NCBI GenBank assembly: GCA_025594325.1
Contig: JANHCV010000018.1
Span: forward strand, 62,001 to 126,000
DNA: 64,000 bases
Source: Blastocladiella emersonii ATCC 22665
Lineage: Eukaryota > Blastocladiomycota > Blastocladiomycetes > Blastocladiales > Blastocladiaceae
Reading direction: 5' to 3'
Positions 9,601 to 19,354 of the stretch are shown here, one piece after another. The position numbers were made by a program, and so were the translations under genes. The notes beneath the pieces were generated by a model. That model did not search any database and was not told where the DNA came from. It was given only the letters and a program-made list of their open reading frames with translations. Positions within the stretch are counted from its first letter, which is position 1; every line of letters begins with the position of its first letter.

Positions 9601-12180
9601 ATGAACGCCTTCCAGCGCTTCATCGCGGTACTCTTCGCCGCCCTGTGCATGGCCGCCGGCGCCACGGCCCTGCTCGCCGCCGTCCGCGCGCTCTTCGCCG
9701 GCAACACGGCCGCCGCCGCCGTGACCATCGCGGCTACGGCCGCCACGTTCGTCGTCGACATGGCCACCAACGTCACGTCGGTTGCGACCTCGGCTGCCGT
9801 CTCGGCCTACTCGGCCATCCCCGTCCCCGTCGCCCTCGTGCCCGCTGCTGCTGCTGCTTCCGCCGAGACTACGGCGGTGGCCGTCGCGACCAAGCTCGCC
9901 GTCCCGACCCTCGCCCAGCTCGCGCCGTTTGTCGCGATGCGTACGTTTCTCTATCCCCTCTACCCGAAGCCTCGACACCCGAGTCCTGGCCCGCCGCGTC
10001 GCCTGCCGCCAAGCTCGGGCGCGGCGGTGGTGCTGCCGCGACGCGTCGCGACGCGTCGGGCGGGAGACACGGCGTCTCGACGCGACCGCTCGCCCCCATC
10101 GTCCCCACATCCACGAACTCGACACTGATACCATCCGTTCGCCTCGTAGACTTTGTCGGGATCGAGTACATTGGCGCGTACGGCGCGCTTCTCCTCGCCA
10201 AGGCGACGAGCATCCTCGGCGGCCGCCCGCAGTCCTCGCTGCTCGCGCTCCCGGCTCCGCCGGCGGCCATCGAGGCCAAGTCGGCGACCGCCGACATCTC
10301 GATTGGCAAGTGGTGGCAGGACACCACCGTCCACTACTCGGCGTTCAACTCGACGGACGCGACCCGCCCGATCTCGAGCCGCCGTGACTTGAGCTCCGCC
10401 TTCGGCTCGTTCGTCACCCGCAAGACCCGCTACCCGGCGCTCAAGGCCCACGTCCATCTCGGCTTCGGCGAGATCGCCAAGCCCTTCCTCGTGTCCAACG
10501 TCACGATTGAGGCCAAGCCCGCCGTCTCCGGTGCTCGCCAGATTCAGGCGCTGCCCACGGCCGTTGCTGCCCATCACGTGGAGCAGCAACTCGCGTTCCC
10601 GACCATGCCCATCTGCAAGTCGGCGGCCACGACCACAACCTCGTTCACGTCGGCCATGATCTCTCGCGCCACCCACGCGGCCAGCTCGCTCATCGTGTCG
10701 GGCCCACTCATCGACATCCCCGTCGCCCGCCGCCACTCGCACACCCAGCCCAAGATCTACGCCGACGCGTTCACGCTGATCGGCTCCCACGCCCGCGAGC
10801 TCGAGCTCGAGCTCGCGACCCACGCGCTCGCCGTCCCCGAGCCGCTACGGGTCAAGGTCCCCTCCAACATCCCCCAGAAGGTGACGATCTCGGCCGCGCC
10901 CGTGTGCAAGTTCACGTCGGCGACCCCGCTCGGGACCATCCCGACCTGCCGTGCCGCCCACTCGGCTCGCTCGCTCATCGTCGCCGGCCCGCTCATCGAC
11001 GCCCAGGTCGACGTCGTCCAGTACTACCCGTCCGCAGCGGCTTTCTACCACGACGCTGCCGCGAGCTTTCTCGCGAACGAGTTCTTCCAGCGCAACGTCG
11101 AGTCGCCCGTATCCAATGTGGCTGAGATGCAGCTCGCGTTCCCCGTCGTCGCCAAGCAGCAGCCGGCCACGATCCTGACCGCGCCCATCTGCAAGTCCGA
11201 GGTCTACACGCCGCTCGTCATCTCCACCTCGACGTGCCGGGCGAGCCACGCGGCCCGCTCGATCATGGTCGTGTCCGCCTCGGCCATGGTTACCGACGTC
11301 GAAAGGTACCCGGGCGACGCGCAGCTCGGTCTCATTATCGCCCTGTGCCTCGTCTTCCTGCTCGATCGCCTCCTCCGCTTCCTGGCGCCCCGCAACCAGC
11401 CGTCGACGGCCGTCTACCGCAAGATTGACCGCATGACCAAGGGTACGTGGTCCCAACCGATCTCTCCTCTGAGCCGGTTCACTGACCTGCTGCGCCCGTG
11501 TAGACGCGATCCGCGCGCTCAACCTGACGCCGGACCCGTGGGGCCAGATCAAGCACTTTGCCGACGTATTCGTGCCGAGCCCTGCGCGCTCGGCCTTTGA
11601 CTTTGCCGGCCCGCGCCGCGGCCTCGACATCCTGGACCGCGCCAGTCTCGCCAGCCCCGCAGCCGTGTACTACGCCGACTTTTTCGACGGCGCCTCGGTC
11701 CTGGCCATCAGCGGATACGTCTACCGCGCGGGCGCAAGCAGCTCCCTGGCCATCTCGTCGCCGTCCCGGCACGCTGCCGACATCCACATCATCGACTCGG
11801 GCTCGAGCTCGCCGGCCGCCGTCTGCCCTCACACCCCGATCCGCTCATCCTCATCGTCGGCTTCAGTTTTCGGCTCGGCGTGCAGCACGCCGTTCCCGAC
11901 GCCGCGTAACCTCAACTCGGTGACGCCGACGCGCTCTTCCAACGGCGCCAAGACCCCGTCGGCCGCCGCGTGCGAGCGCTTCAACGCTTTCATGATGGAC
12001 CAGGTCACCCCGTGCAAGACGCCGATCCGCCGCGCGTTCCGCGTCCTCGCCGACGGCCGCCGCGTGTACCAGCGCGTCGCCTTCACGGCCATCCTGCCGC
12101 CCCGCAACCAGTCGCCCATCGCCGACTCGGAGCGCGGTCGCAAGCCGGCCCGCGGCCGCCGTCCGGCTGCCCGCTGCTGA
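9601..12180 (+). CDS. Lineage-specific protein with N-terminal hydrophobic segment, one TM and three internal Cys repeats
   Basis: Exons 9601-9940, 10150-11442 and 11504-12180 (introns 209 and 61 nt) give 769 aa. I recognise no family. The N-terminus (residues 5-45) is a long Ala/Val-rich hydrophobic stretch that could be a signal anchor. Three copies of a roughly 40-residue unit follow, at about residues 263-305, 358-400 and 454-500. Each has P-[IV]-C-K, then about 15-20 residues, then an A/S-H-[AS]-A-[RS]-S block and a hydrophobic end; the Cys before the second block is present in units 2 and 3. A transmembrane helix (LIIALCLVFLLDRLLRFL) lies near residue 510. The C-terminal cytosolic part is Ser/Thr- and Arg-rich with CKTPIRRAFRVLADGRRVY. 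The first intron is much longer than its neighbours. Probably a membrane or envelope protein of unknown function. Confidence 0.65.
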
Positions 12181-12750
12181 GCGACAACTTCCTCGTTTGA
12201 CATTTATTTCACGTACTCGACTCGCGCCGGTACGCTGCCAGTGGCTGACTACTCTCAGAGGAGACGCTTCAACTCACGAACACTTTGTCCTCGACTCCAG
12301 ATTTCGGCCCGCTGTCTCCTTTGTCGTTCACGTTCATCATCATCACCACCACATCCGCGAAACTACAAAACCAACAACTTCAACCGCTCGCAGCTCCGCG
12401 CTGCCGCACCTGGCCTCGTGCTGCGGGCCATCACGGCCACGCCGCGTGCTGGGCGTCGCCTACGATTTCAGTCCATGGTCACGCTGCCCTCGGGCTGATC
12501 GAGCTCGCCGTCTCGATCGTGTCGTACCTGCGCTGCGTCGTACGAGTACGGCCTAGCCCGACGTTGACGCGCGCGCATACGCCGCGTCGCATCTCGTCTA
12601 CGTGCGCCGCTGTTCCGGCGTGCAGTCTCCGTCGCCGCTCGCCATGATCCAGCCCGAGCCGCCGACTCGCAGGCCATGTACGGCCTCGCTCAAGCGCCCG
12701 TGCGCGCATGTCCTCGGCCGGCCAGTACGACTCGACGGCCAACCTCAACA

Positions 12751-14840
12751 ACGTCCACGACCCACTGGTACGGACGGCATCGGTGCATTGCCCACTCGCT
12801 CCCATGGCCTCGACCCCCGTACATCCGTACTTTTGGTGGGTCGGGCGAGAGCGGCGGATCCGTGGACGCCGCCAACGCTCTCGGAGTGGCCCCGAACGTC
12901 GCACGTTCACATGCACCGATGCCGATCCAGTGGGAAGATTGTCGTCGGTCTCGCGCGCCATCCAGCCCCGAGCGCGCCGACTACCTCGACGATCCTCGCC
13001 GCCACGCTCAACTTTGGCGGCGGCACCTACACGCTCACGCTCATGGCCAGGTCGACCGACAGCCCGACACCGCGAGAGATCGTCTCGCAGCTCATGTCCC
13101 GGCCTCGACTTCCTCGCGCCACGCGTACTCGGGTTCGCGCACCACTAGGGCTACCAGTACCGGCAGTACCACCGGTACCAGCTCCTTCAAGAGTCGCGAC
13201 CCGCCACACCACACCGAGATCCAGGCCTCTCGGTACGGATCTCGCGCTGCTGCTGCTGCTTGCCTCGATGGACACGGCCAGCTGACTCGTCGCGTCGCGT
13301 CACCCTTGTAGAGTGCATTCCGCACCTCGACGCCCGTGACTTGTTCTTTTGATTTTCGACCCATCCGCGGCCGCACCCGGTTCCACCACATCACCCACCC
13401 ACGGTACACGGCAACCGGCCGGCCTGCCACGTCGCGGCGCGCTCCCGCGTCCCCATGCAGATCATCATGGCCACGCACGCGTCTTCCCGCCACGACTGAC
13501 TATTGACTCGGTCGACTTGATCAACCTGACCGAGCGAGCCCCCGCGCCGACTCGCCTCAGGCGTCGACTATCGCCCCGCGAGTTCTCAACCGCGCGCTTT
13601 TCTCAAGGCGCCGGCATCCGCTTCTCCACGTTCACGCTCATGTTCACGTCCATCTCGCTCGTCGAGACCGCGCCCAGCACCCGCGCACTACCACGACGGT
13701 CATGGCCACGTTCACGTCTTTCTATGGACGCGTCCCGCAGCCGCGACGACCTGTCGCCGCTTGGCCACGACCGGCCACCCACCCCCAGTCCGCCGCACCT
13801 GCTCGCCACCTCGTTCCTCGGCCAGTACCAGTACTTGTACTCGTACCAAGAGCAGATCGGCGGCTCTCGTCCATTTACCCAGATCATCGCGCCGGACGAC
13901 GCGCTCACGCCCCCGCACGCTTCCTCTCGTGTCGACCACCCAGCGTCGCACGCTCGAGATTGCGTCCCGCTGCCCGCTGGCGCAGCCGCACTCGCGCCCC
14001 TTCCCGAGTCGGCCGGCCCGCCGGGCGCCGCCACCGGTCCTTTTTCTCGCACGTCCTTGTCAGCCAGGCTCGCTGGCAAGACGGGCGACATCACCGGTCG
14101 CGCGATACGACCACTACCACCACCCGGTCACGATCCCGATCCCGCGCGCGAGTCGACGACGACAGCAGCAGCACTGCCACGACCCGCGGTTCGCACGCTC
14201 ATCGCCTCCTCGCACCCCGATCATATCGCGGGATCCATACACGCCGCGCGGCGGCCCCACGTTTGCTGCCGCTGCCGTCGCGACCGCCATGGCCGCCATC
14301 GAGTACCACCGAGCTCGCGCCAGATCACGCAGCTCGACTCGATCGCCCCACCACCACCAACTACCAGCACCTCCGGCACGCGCGGGTTCGACGGCTTCCG
14401 CGCGAGACCACGCCCTGACGGGCAAGGGACGGTGAGGAAGAAGGGTCCGGGTTGCCGTGTCGCCTGCACCCCGCAGGCCGACGGGCGCCCGCTCTCACGC
14501 TTCCTCGCTGTCCCGGTCTCGCAACGTCGCTGTCACCGACCACAGCGACCCGCGCACCGGCGTGCCCGACCGGCTCTACCGCGTGGACCGAGGCGCGGCG
14601 ACGCACCCGACCCTTTTCTGCGTCGCCGCCACTCCCTCCTCGGTCCCGACCCTCAAGCAGCTCGCGCGAGAGGAAGACCTCGAGAGCTCCCAGTCCGAGT
14701 TCTCGAGGACTTTTCCTCGCCCCAGCTGTACGCGGTCCAGCCTGTCACGGTTAGCTACGACGTCCCGACATCCGCCGTCGCGCGCTGAGAGGCCGCAGCG
14801 AGCACGACCCCAACACGCTCGTGCCGCGGCCTGCTCCTCA
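12751..14840 (+). repeat. Diverged copy of a dispersed repeat (related to 29255-31830 and its mirror 53593-56168)
   Basis: Collinear islands of identity join this stretch to 29255-31830. Bases 12751-12959 match 29255-29464 at about 93% by hand count. 13223-13330 matches 29872-29980, including a shared intron-like GTACGGATCTC...CTGACTC...GTAG string. The block around 13597-13640 matches 30508-30545, that around 14705-14760 matches 31600-31650, and that around 14800 matches 31800. No reading frame is conserved between copies across all islands, so this is decayed coding DNA or an unknown element. Its founding gene was not recognised. Confidence 0.7.
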
Positions 14841-15559
14841 AGTCAAGTCAAGCGCGCCGCGACGGCGGTTCCCTCGGCACGTCGCCTCGGGTAGCGGGTA
14901 CCGCACTTGCTCGCGCGCGTGTGTGTGGGTGGTTCACTCGAGCCGCTCGCCGCCGCCGCGAGCATCTCGCGCGTGCTACTGCCCGAGGACCCCCGCCATC
15001 CAGGTCCAGTCGCAGGCTGCCACCGCCGGCAGCCTTGACGGCTCACCTAGGAGGGCACCACCACCACCACCACCATCGGCTCATCGACACTTTGACCACG
15101 GTGAGCGGCCAGCAGAGCGTGTTGCGGGCCAATAGCGCCCGGCATGCACAGCGGCCGCGAGTATTCCGGTTCGACCACGGCGGCCCTTGCAGCGCGTTCC
15201 CTCGCGGGGGCGCCGCGGCCGCCGTCCACACGGGTCCCCTTCCGCCGACAGCCGCGCCAAGGAGCGTGGCCCCACCGCCGCGCCGCTCGCCAAGAGTGCG
15301 AGTGTGTGTCGCGGCGGTGCGACCGAGCGGATCGCGACCGGGGTCGGACCGGTGCCTCAGCGCCGCACACCACGATGGCCTCTTAGAGGTCGCATTCGGG
15401 CGTGCGGGCGAGGCAAGAAGAAAGTCCCGCGTTTGATGCGCGAGCGTGCGTGGCCCGGTGTCGCGCCTGGCCCGTGAGTGGTCGGTGCTGCGAACCGGTT
15501 GACCCGCGCTCTGCTGCACGCGCGGGGCACAAGTCCAGTGGGCTCGGCCGCGCGCGATG

Positions 15560-16018
15560 CGTACGTCCTCGTCACTTTGGCGCGTATCGACGATTGATCT
15601 CCGAGACTAACTCGCGCGCGTGTGTCTGTTCCGTGTAGGCCCGGCCCAGCCCCTGGCCCCTCGCGCGCAAGGCGCGAGGTGGTTAGCCGCAGAGACCGCG
15701 CGCCGTGTTGAGGTGCGCGTAGCGGCAGAGCCCGCCCCGCGCAGTAGGCGTACGTCTCCTCCTGCTCCTCGGCCTCCCTCGCGTGATCCCGTTGACTGAC
15801 TCGTTCGCGCACGCATCGTGTAGGCCGGAGGCCGGTTCTCGGCGACTCTCGCTCAGGCGAGGTTGGCCAGCCGCGCGATGTCCGTGCGTGTCCCAAGGGG
15901 TACGCGTGGTCGCGACGGCGTCGACTCCGACCCGCACACGCTGTGTATGTTCTCCCTCTGTGCCTTGGCTCACGCATCGTTGGTCCGTTGACTGACCTGA
16001 TCCGCGCGTGTGTAGGCC
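15560..16018 (+). other. Three successive intron-like modules
   Basis: Three times in about 460 bp a GTACG/GTACGC-like donor is followed by a pyrimidine/CG stretch, in the last two modules by a TTGACTGAC-type branch string, and then by a GTGTAGGCC acceptor (acceptors ending near 15637, 15824 and 16016). Short GC-rich segments between them would be exons of about 80-110 nt. They do not assemble into a recognisable protein. This may be a spliced noncoding RNA, a 5' UTR or a decayed gene. Confidence 0.35.
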
Positions 16019-16951
16019 GGTCGGTCCATCAACACTCAAGCATTGACAACCCCAAGCACCGACAACTTCAACTTCGACACCTTCGAGCTCAACACCCTCG
16101 ACACTCAACCTGCCCGGTCAGCGCGCCTGCCTCGTCAACATCACCCTCACTCCCCACCCACCCCACCCCACCCCATCCGCACCCGCACCACCACTGGCAC
16201 CGGCACCGGCACCACTTCGAGCTCGACTGCAACTGCATCCTCGCTTCCGCAAATTCAACCACTGCACCACCACCACAACAGCTCGAGTGCAAGAACGACA
16301 TCATCATCATCATCAACACCGTGCCGGTGCTGGGCGCGCTGACCGAGGACCGTGCCGCTAGGTTCCGCGACCTTACTCATCCCCTCCCTCCTTCCCTCTC
16401 CAAAGTTACCCTCTCCAAAGTTACCCTTCCCATTCATTCGCACTCAACTCCTTTTCACTCGTTCCCCCTCGACCCTCCTTTGCTCGTGCTCGTTCTCCTT
16501 CGATTCCCATCTCTCCCCTCTCCGCTCGCCCGTGTATTGGTTTTCGTGTTTTTGACTTGTTCCATGGAATGGTACTGGAGCCATTGTGGCGCTCCCTTTT
16601 GGACTTCACGACTTCATTGCCCGCAGCAGCGAGACTTGTCGAGTACTGAGGGCAGGAGTAGCGAAGACGCGTCGCGCCACACGCGCGTCCCTGAAACACT
16701 CACCGGTCTCTTCTCCTCACCGACACCAAGCGTCCCCGTCAAGATCAAGTGGTAACCTAGTCTTCACCGGAAGCGGAGTACCTTCTGGGTCTTGGGCGAT
16801 CACCAGACTGTCGCTTCTCTGCGCTACTCTCAGCCGGCCCGTGGAGCTCATTCCTGCCTCTCGTAACACGCTTGCACTGAAAGGGAAACGAACAGAGTCG
16901 TCGTGAGAAGCGTGTATATACCATCCGGCGCAGCCCAGCATGATCAGAACC

Positions 16952-17660
16952 TCAGGCAAAGCTGAACAAGGTCATCTCGTGCGGCAGGTGCGAGCCGTTG
17001 ACCGTGGTCACGGTCACGGACTGGCCGTCGGCGCTCGTCGTGGTCTGGCTCGATATCGACCGCCAGTTGCCGTGCACGGTGCTGCTCCTGCCGCCGCTAA
17101 ACGTGGCCGAGTGGTCGATCAACGTCTCCTGAGCGGGACCGGCGGAAGCGTCGTCGCCGAACCCGGAACCGAGCGCGAACACGTCGCCGTGGTTGCCCAA
17201 GAAGGAGGAGGAGGAAGAGGTGCGTCCGTGCCGCCCGTGGCGGTGGGCCAGCAGGCGTCGTGCGCGTTGTCGTGCCAGGCACGCTGGACCCGCTGGCCGA
17301 TTCGTGGGTCGGTACTACTGCTGGGAGCGAGGACGGCGTGTCGTGGAGCGAGTAACAAGTCGAGGGTTACCCTGCGTTTCCGCTGAAGGCGGCTCCGCGG
17401 GCGTCAAACTGGCCGTTTTGGGAGTGATCGACGGGGACGCCGTTGACTATGGTCGTGGTGTGGGTCTCGCCGTTGGGCAACATCGTGGTCGAGGTTGGCA
17501 TGGACGAGGAAGAGGACGTGGCGGGGACCGAGAAGGCGGCAGCGGGAACATGTGTGACTGCTGCTGCTGCACCTGCTGCTGTGACTGGGCCAGCTAAGAC
17601 CGAGCTGCGAGAAGAGCTGCGCGACGTCGGCCGGCGCCCGCTCGGCCATCTGCGTGTGGG
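16952..17660 (-). pseudogene. Unrecognised minus-strand gene remnant, Ser/Thr-rich C-terminus
   Basis: Two protein-like segments on the minus strand: about 17660-17367 (AERAPADVAQLFSQLG, then a Thr-rich part with PNGETHTTTIVNGVPVDH) and about 17245-16952, ending in HGNWRSISSQTTTSADGQ and a stop at 16954-16952. A GT-AG junction near 17366-17330 could join them only imperfectly. The pattern of S-T-T...NG...T-T...V-x-NG resembles the C-terminal half of class B DnaJ chaperones, but no J domain is present upstream, where a reductase fragment begins instead. Assignment is weak. Confidence 0.3.
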
Positions 17661-17747
17661 ACTAAAGTTGGCGACGGACATGATGTGGTTTAAGAGCGGT
17701 CGTTCGAGATACAGGCGCGCGTGCATGAAGCTGCGGGTCTGCCGGAC

Positions 17748-18190
17748 ACTTACAGTTGATGCTCGCATTATCGATGAGCTTGGTGAGCTGCAGGCTCTGC
17801 ATCGACGCCGCGCCCTCGGCTTGGATACGTCGTGGCATCGGGAAGGTCGCCGAGCACATCGAGAAGGGCGGCGGCACGCGGGGTCAGCGGTTTTGACGAA
17901 GCGGGTCCAAAGTACCATGCGCCGCTGCCCGCGTGAACAATTTGTCGCCACGCACTCACGGCCGACGGCGTGTCGTAGAAGCAGCCGTGCGTCGTGGAGC
18001 CGAGCAGGATCAAGAATTCGGCAGAGCCGCTGCTTGGTGCCGTCTCATTGACGAGCGAGAAATACTAGCGGATCAGGGCCAGCGCCGTTTGGTGCGGCAA
18101 GTGGGCTTCACTGAGCGGTTTGAGGGCTGAAGTGAGCTGGTGCGCCTTGGTGGCGACGATGACGGCGTCGAGCATATCTCCTGGGGGTAG
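17748..18190 (-). pseudogene. Frameshifted fragment of the ketopantoate reductase-like gene
   Basis: Minus-strand translation gives [18 protein letters not shown], then ILLGSTTHGCF, a long stretch nearly identical to the intact 6317-7390 protein through LLDVLGDLPDAT, then after a frame change EGAASMQS and NASIN. Homology starts at LPP..LDAV (about residue 68 of the intact protein) and stops in the catalytic NASIN segment. The Rossmann GxGxxG and the C-terminal third are absent. At least one frameshift (near 17850) and a diverged segment near 18050-18010 break it. Its 5' edge abuts an MLH1 fragment at 18190-18197. Confidence 0.85.
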
Positions 18191-18192
18191 TG

Positions 18193-18587
18193 CGCGTGGT
18201 GACGGCGAGGTGGGCGACGTGCGAGATGGAGGCGACGTGCGAGATGGAAGCGAGGGCCTCGCCGCGGAAGCCGTAGGTCGCAATGGCGGCGAAGTCCTCG
18301 AAGGCGCGCAGCTTGGAGGTGGTGAAGCGCTCGCACAGGATGGGCAGGTTGTCGCGGTGGATGCCATAGCCGTCGTCGACGACCTCGAGCAGCTTGAGCC
18401 CACCGTCGCGGCGCGTCACGGCGATGCGCGAGACCCCCGCGTCGATGGCATTCTCTAGCAGCTCCTTGAGCGCGTGCGCGGGGCGGTGCATCACCTCGCC
18501 CGCCGCGATGCGGTTGACGACGGTCGCGTCGAGTGGCTGGATGCGCCGCGGCGGTTTCGTGGCGGTGGCGGCAGATGAATGTTTCAT
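18193..18587 (-). pseudogene. MLH1: MLH1 N-terminal ATPase fragment, truncated
   Basis: From the ATG at 18587-18585 the minus strand encodes about 130 residues of MutL-homologue N-terminus. It includes [10 protein letters not shown], the GHKL ATPase motif [12 protein letters not shown], motif II VDDGYGI, FTTSKL and motif [18 protein letters not shown]. It breaks at LAVTT, about residue 110-130 of a protein normally over 700 aa, and runs into reductase sequence in another frame. An 18-bp tandem duplication (18214-18231 and 18232-18249) repeats SISHVA. With most of the ATPase and all of the dimerisation domain missing it cannot be a working mismatch-repair protein. A complete MLH1 presumably exists elsewhere. 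Confidence 0.85.
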
Positions 18588-18863
18588 TCGATTACATGTC
18601 TGAGCGAGAAGCGGGGAGAGCGAGGACCTCTCTGTGTGCGAACACTTGCGGTTTGAGCCGCGCACGTGCGCCAATGAATCGACGCGTCGGTCGCGCCGCG
18701 CGCGCCACAGCGACCCGCAACGACTCGCCCCCATCACCACCAACGCACGTAACCACGACGACAACTGACTGCAATGGACACGATGCCGTCGCTGCGGCGC
18801 AGGGCCGCGGACACGGGCGAAGCCGCCGCCCGCGAAGCCCCCGCCCGCGAAGCACTCGCCGCC

Positions 18864-19354
18864 TGCATCCTCGGGAGGAGGCGGTGCGGCGTTCCAGATC
18901 AACCTCAGCGCCATTTCCGTACGTACGAGACTGGACCGCTGGGTTGTTAATCGAATACATGGGCTGACGCAGCCGCGACCAACCGCAGGACCCCATCTTC
19001 AAGGTCAAGACGCTCGTCGACGCCATCACGTTTCGGCCGCTGTAGGCCGCTGTCGCAGACGCGCGTGAGGGGCGGCGTGGGTGCCGCGGGCGACTTTGAC
19101 GTTCGCCCGTTCGCGGCCGTGTTCTTCGACGCGACCATGGACGACCTGGGGTGTCTACGCAAGCAGGTGCAGCGCGGGATCGACGACGTCGAGGACTTGA
19201 TGGCGGCGAACGAGTTCGGGCACGAGCAGCGGGTGGGCGAGCTCGGGACCTCGTTCCGCAGCATGTACGGCGACTGTGACACGCCCGGGGGACGTGTGTC
19301 CGAAGTCGGCTGCACGGCCATGTGTAATCGGTGAGCAGCTCGAGACCATCGTGA
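18864..19354 (+). pseudogene. SEC10: SEC10/EXOC5 (exocyst) 5' fragment with frameshifts
   Basis: Plus strand. A segment [12 protein letters not shown] is followed by a canonical 70-nt intron (18919-18988), then [64 protein letters not shown] and IGEQLETI. The order and motifs correspond to the N-terminal coiled-coil region of exocyst subunit Sec10, notably the ...VG.....IGEQLE segment. A 10-bp tandem duplication (GGCCGCTGTA/GGCCGCTGTC, near 19028-19047) creates a stop and frameshift, and another frameshift lies near 19320. No clear start codon is present. The rest of the ~800-residue protein is absent. The next gene begins immediately after it. Confidence 0.7.

Larger units (their letters stand above)
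12181..16951. other. 4.8 kb region without a supportable gene
   Basis: Contains many overlapping open frames but none with recognisable domains. Scattered GTACG...CTGAC...GTGTAG strings look exactly like this genome's introns, suggesting that spliced or once-spliced transcription units lie here. The part at 12751-14840 is related, in the same order, to 29255-31830. A CT-rich stretch near 16380-16440 holds two copies of CCCTCTCCAAAGTTA-like sequence. Confidence 0.5.

Noticed and set aside
13349-14788. 479-codon plus-strand frame
   Set aside because: Ser/Pro/Arg-rich translation with no recognised domain, and the homologous copy at 29-31 kb does not keep this frame; likely chance in stop-poor DNA.
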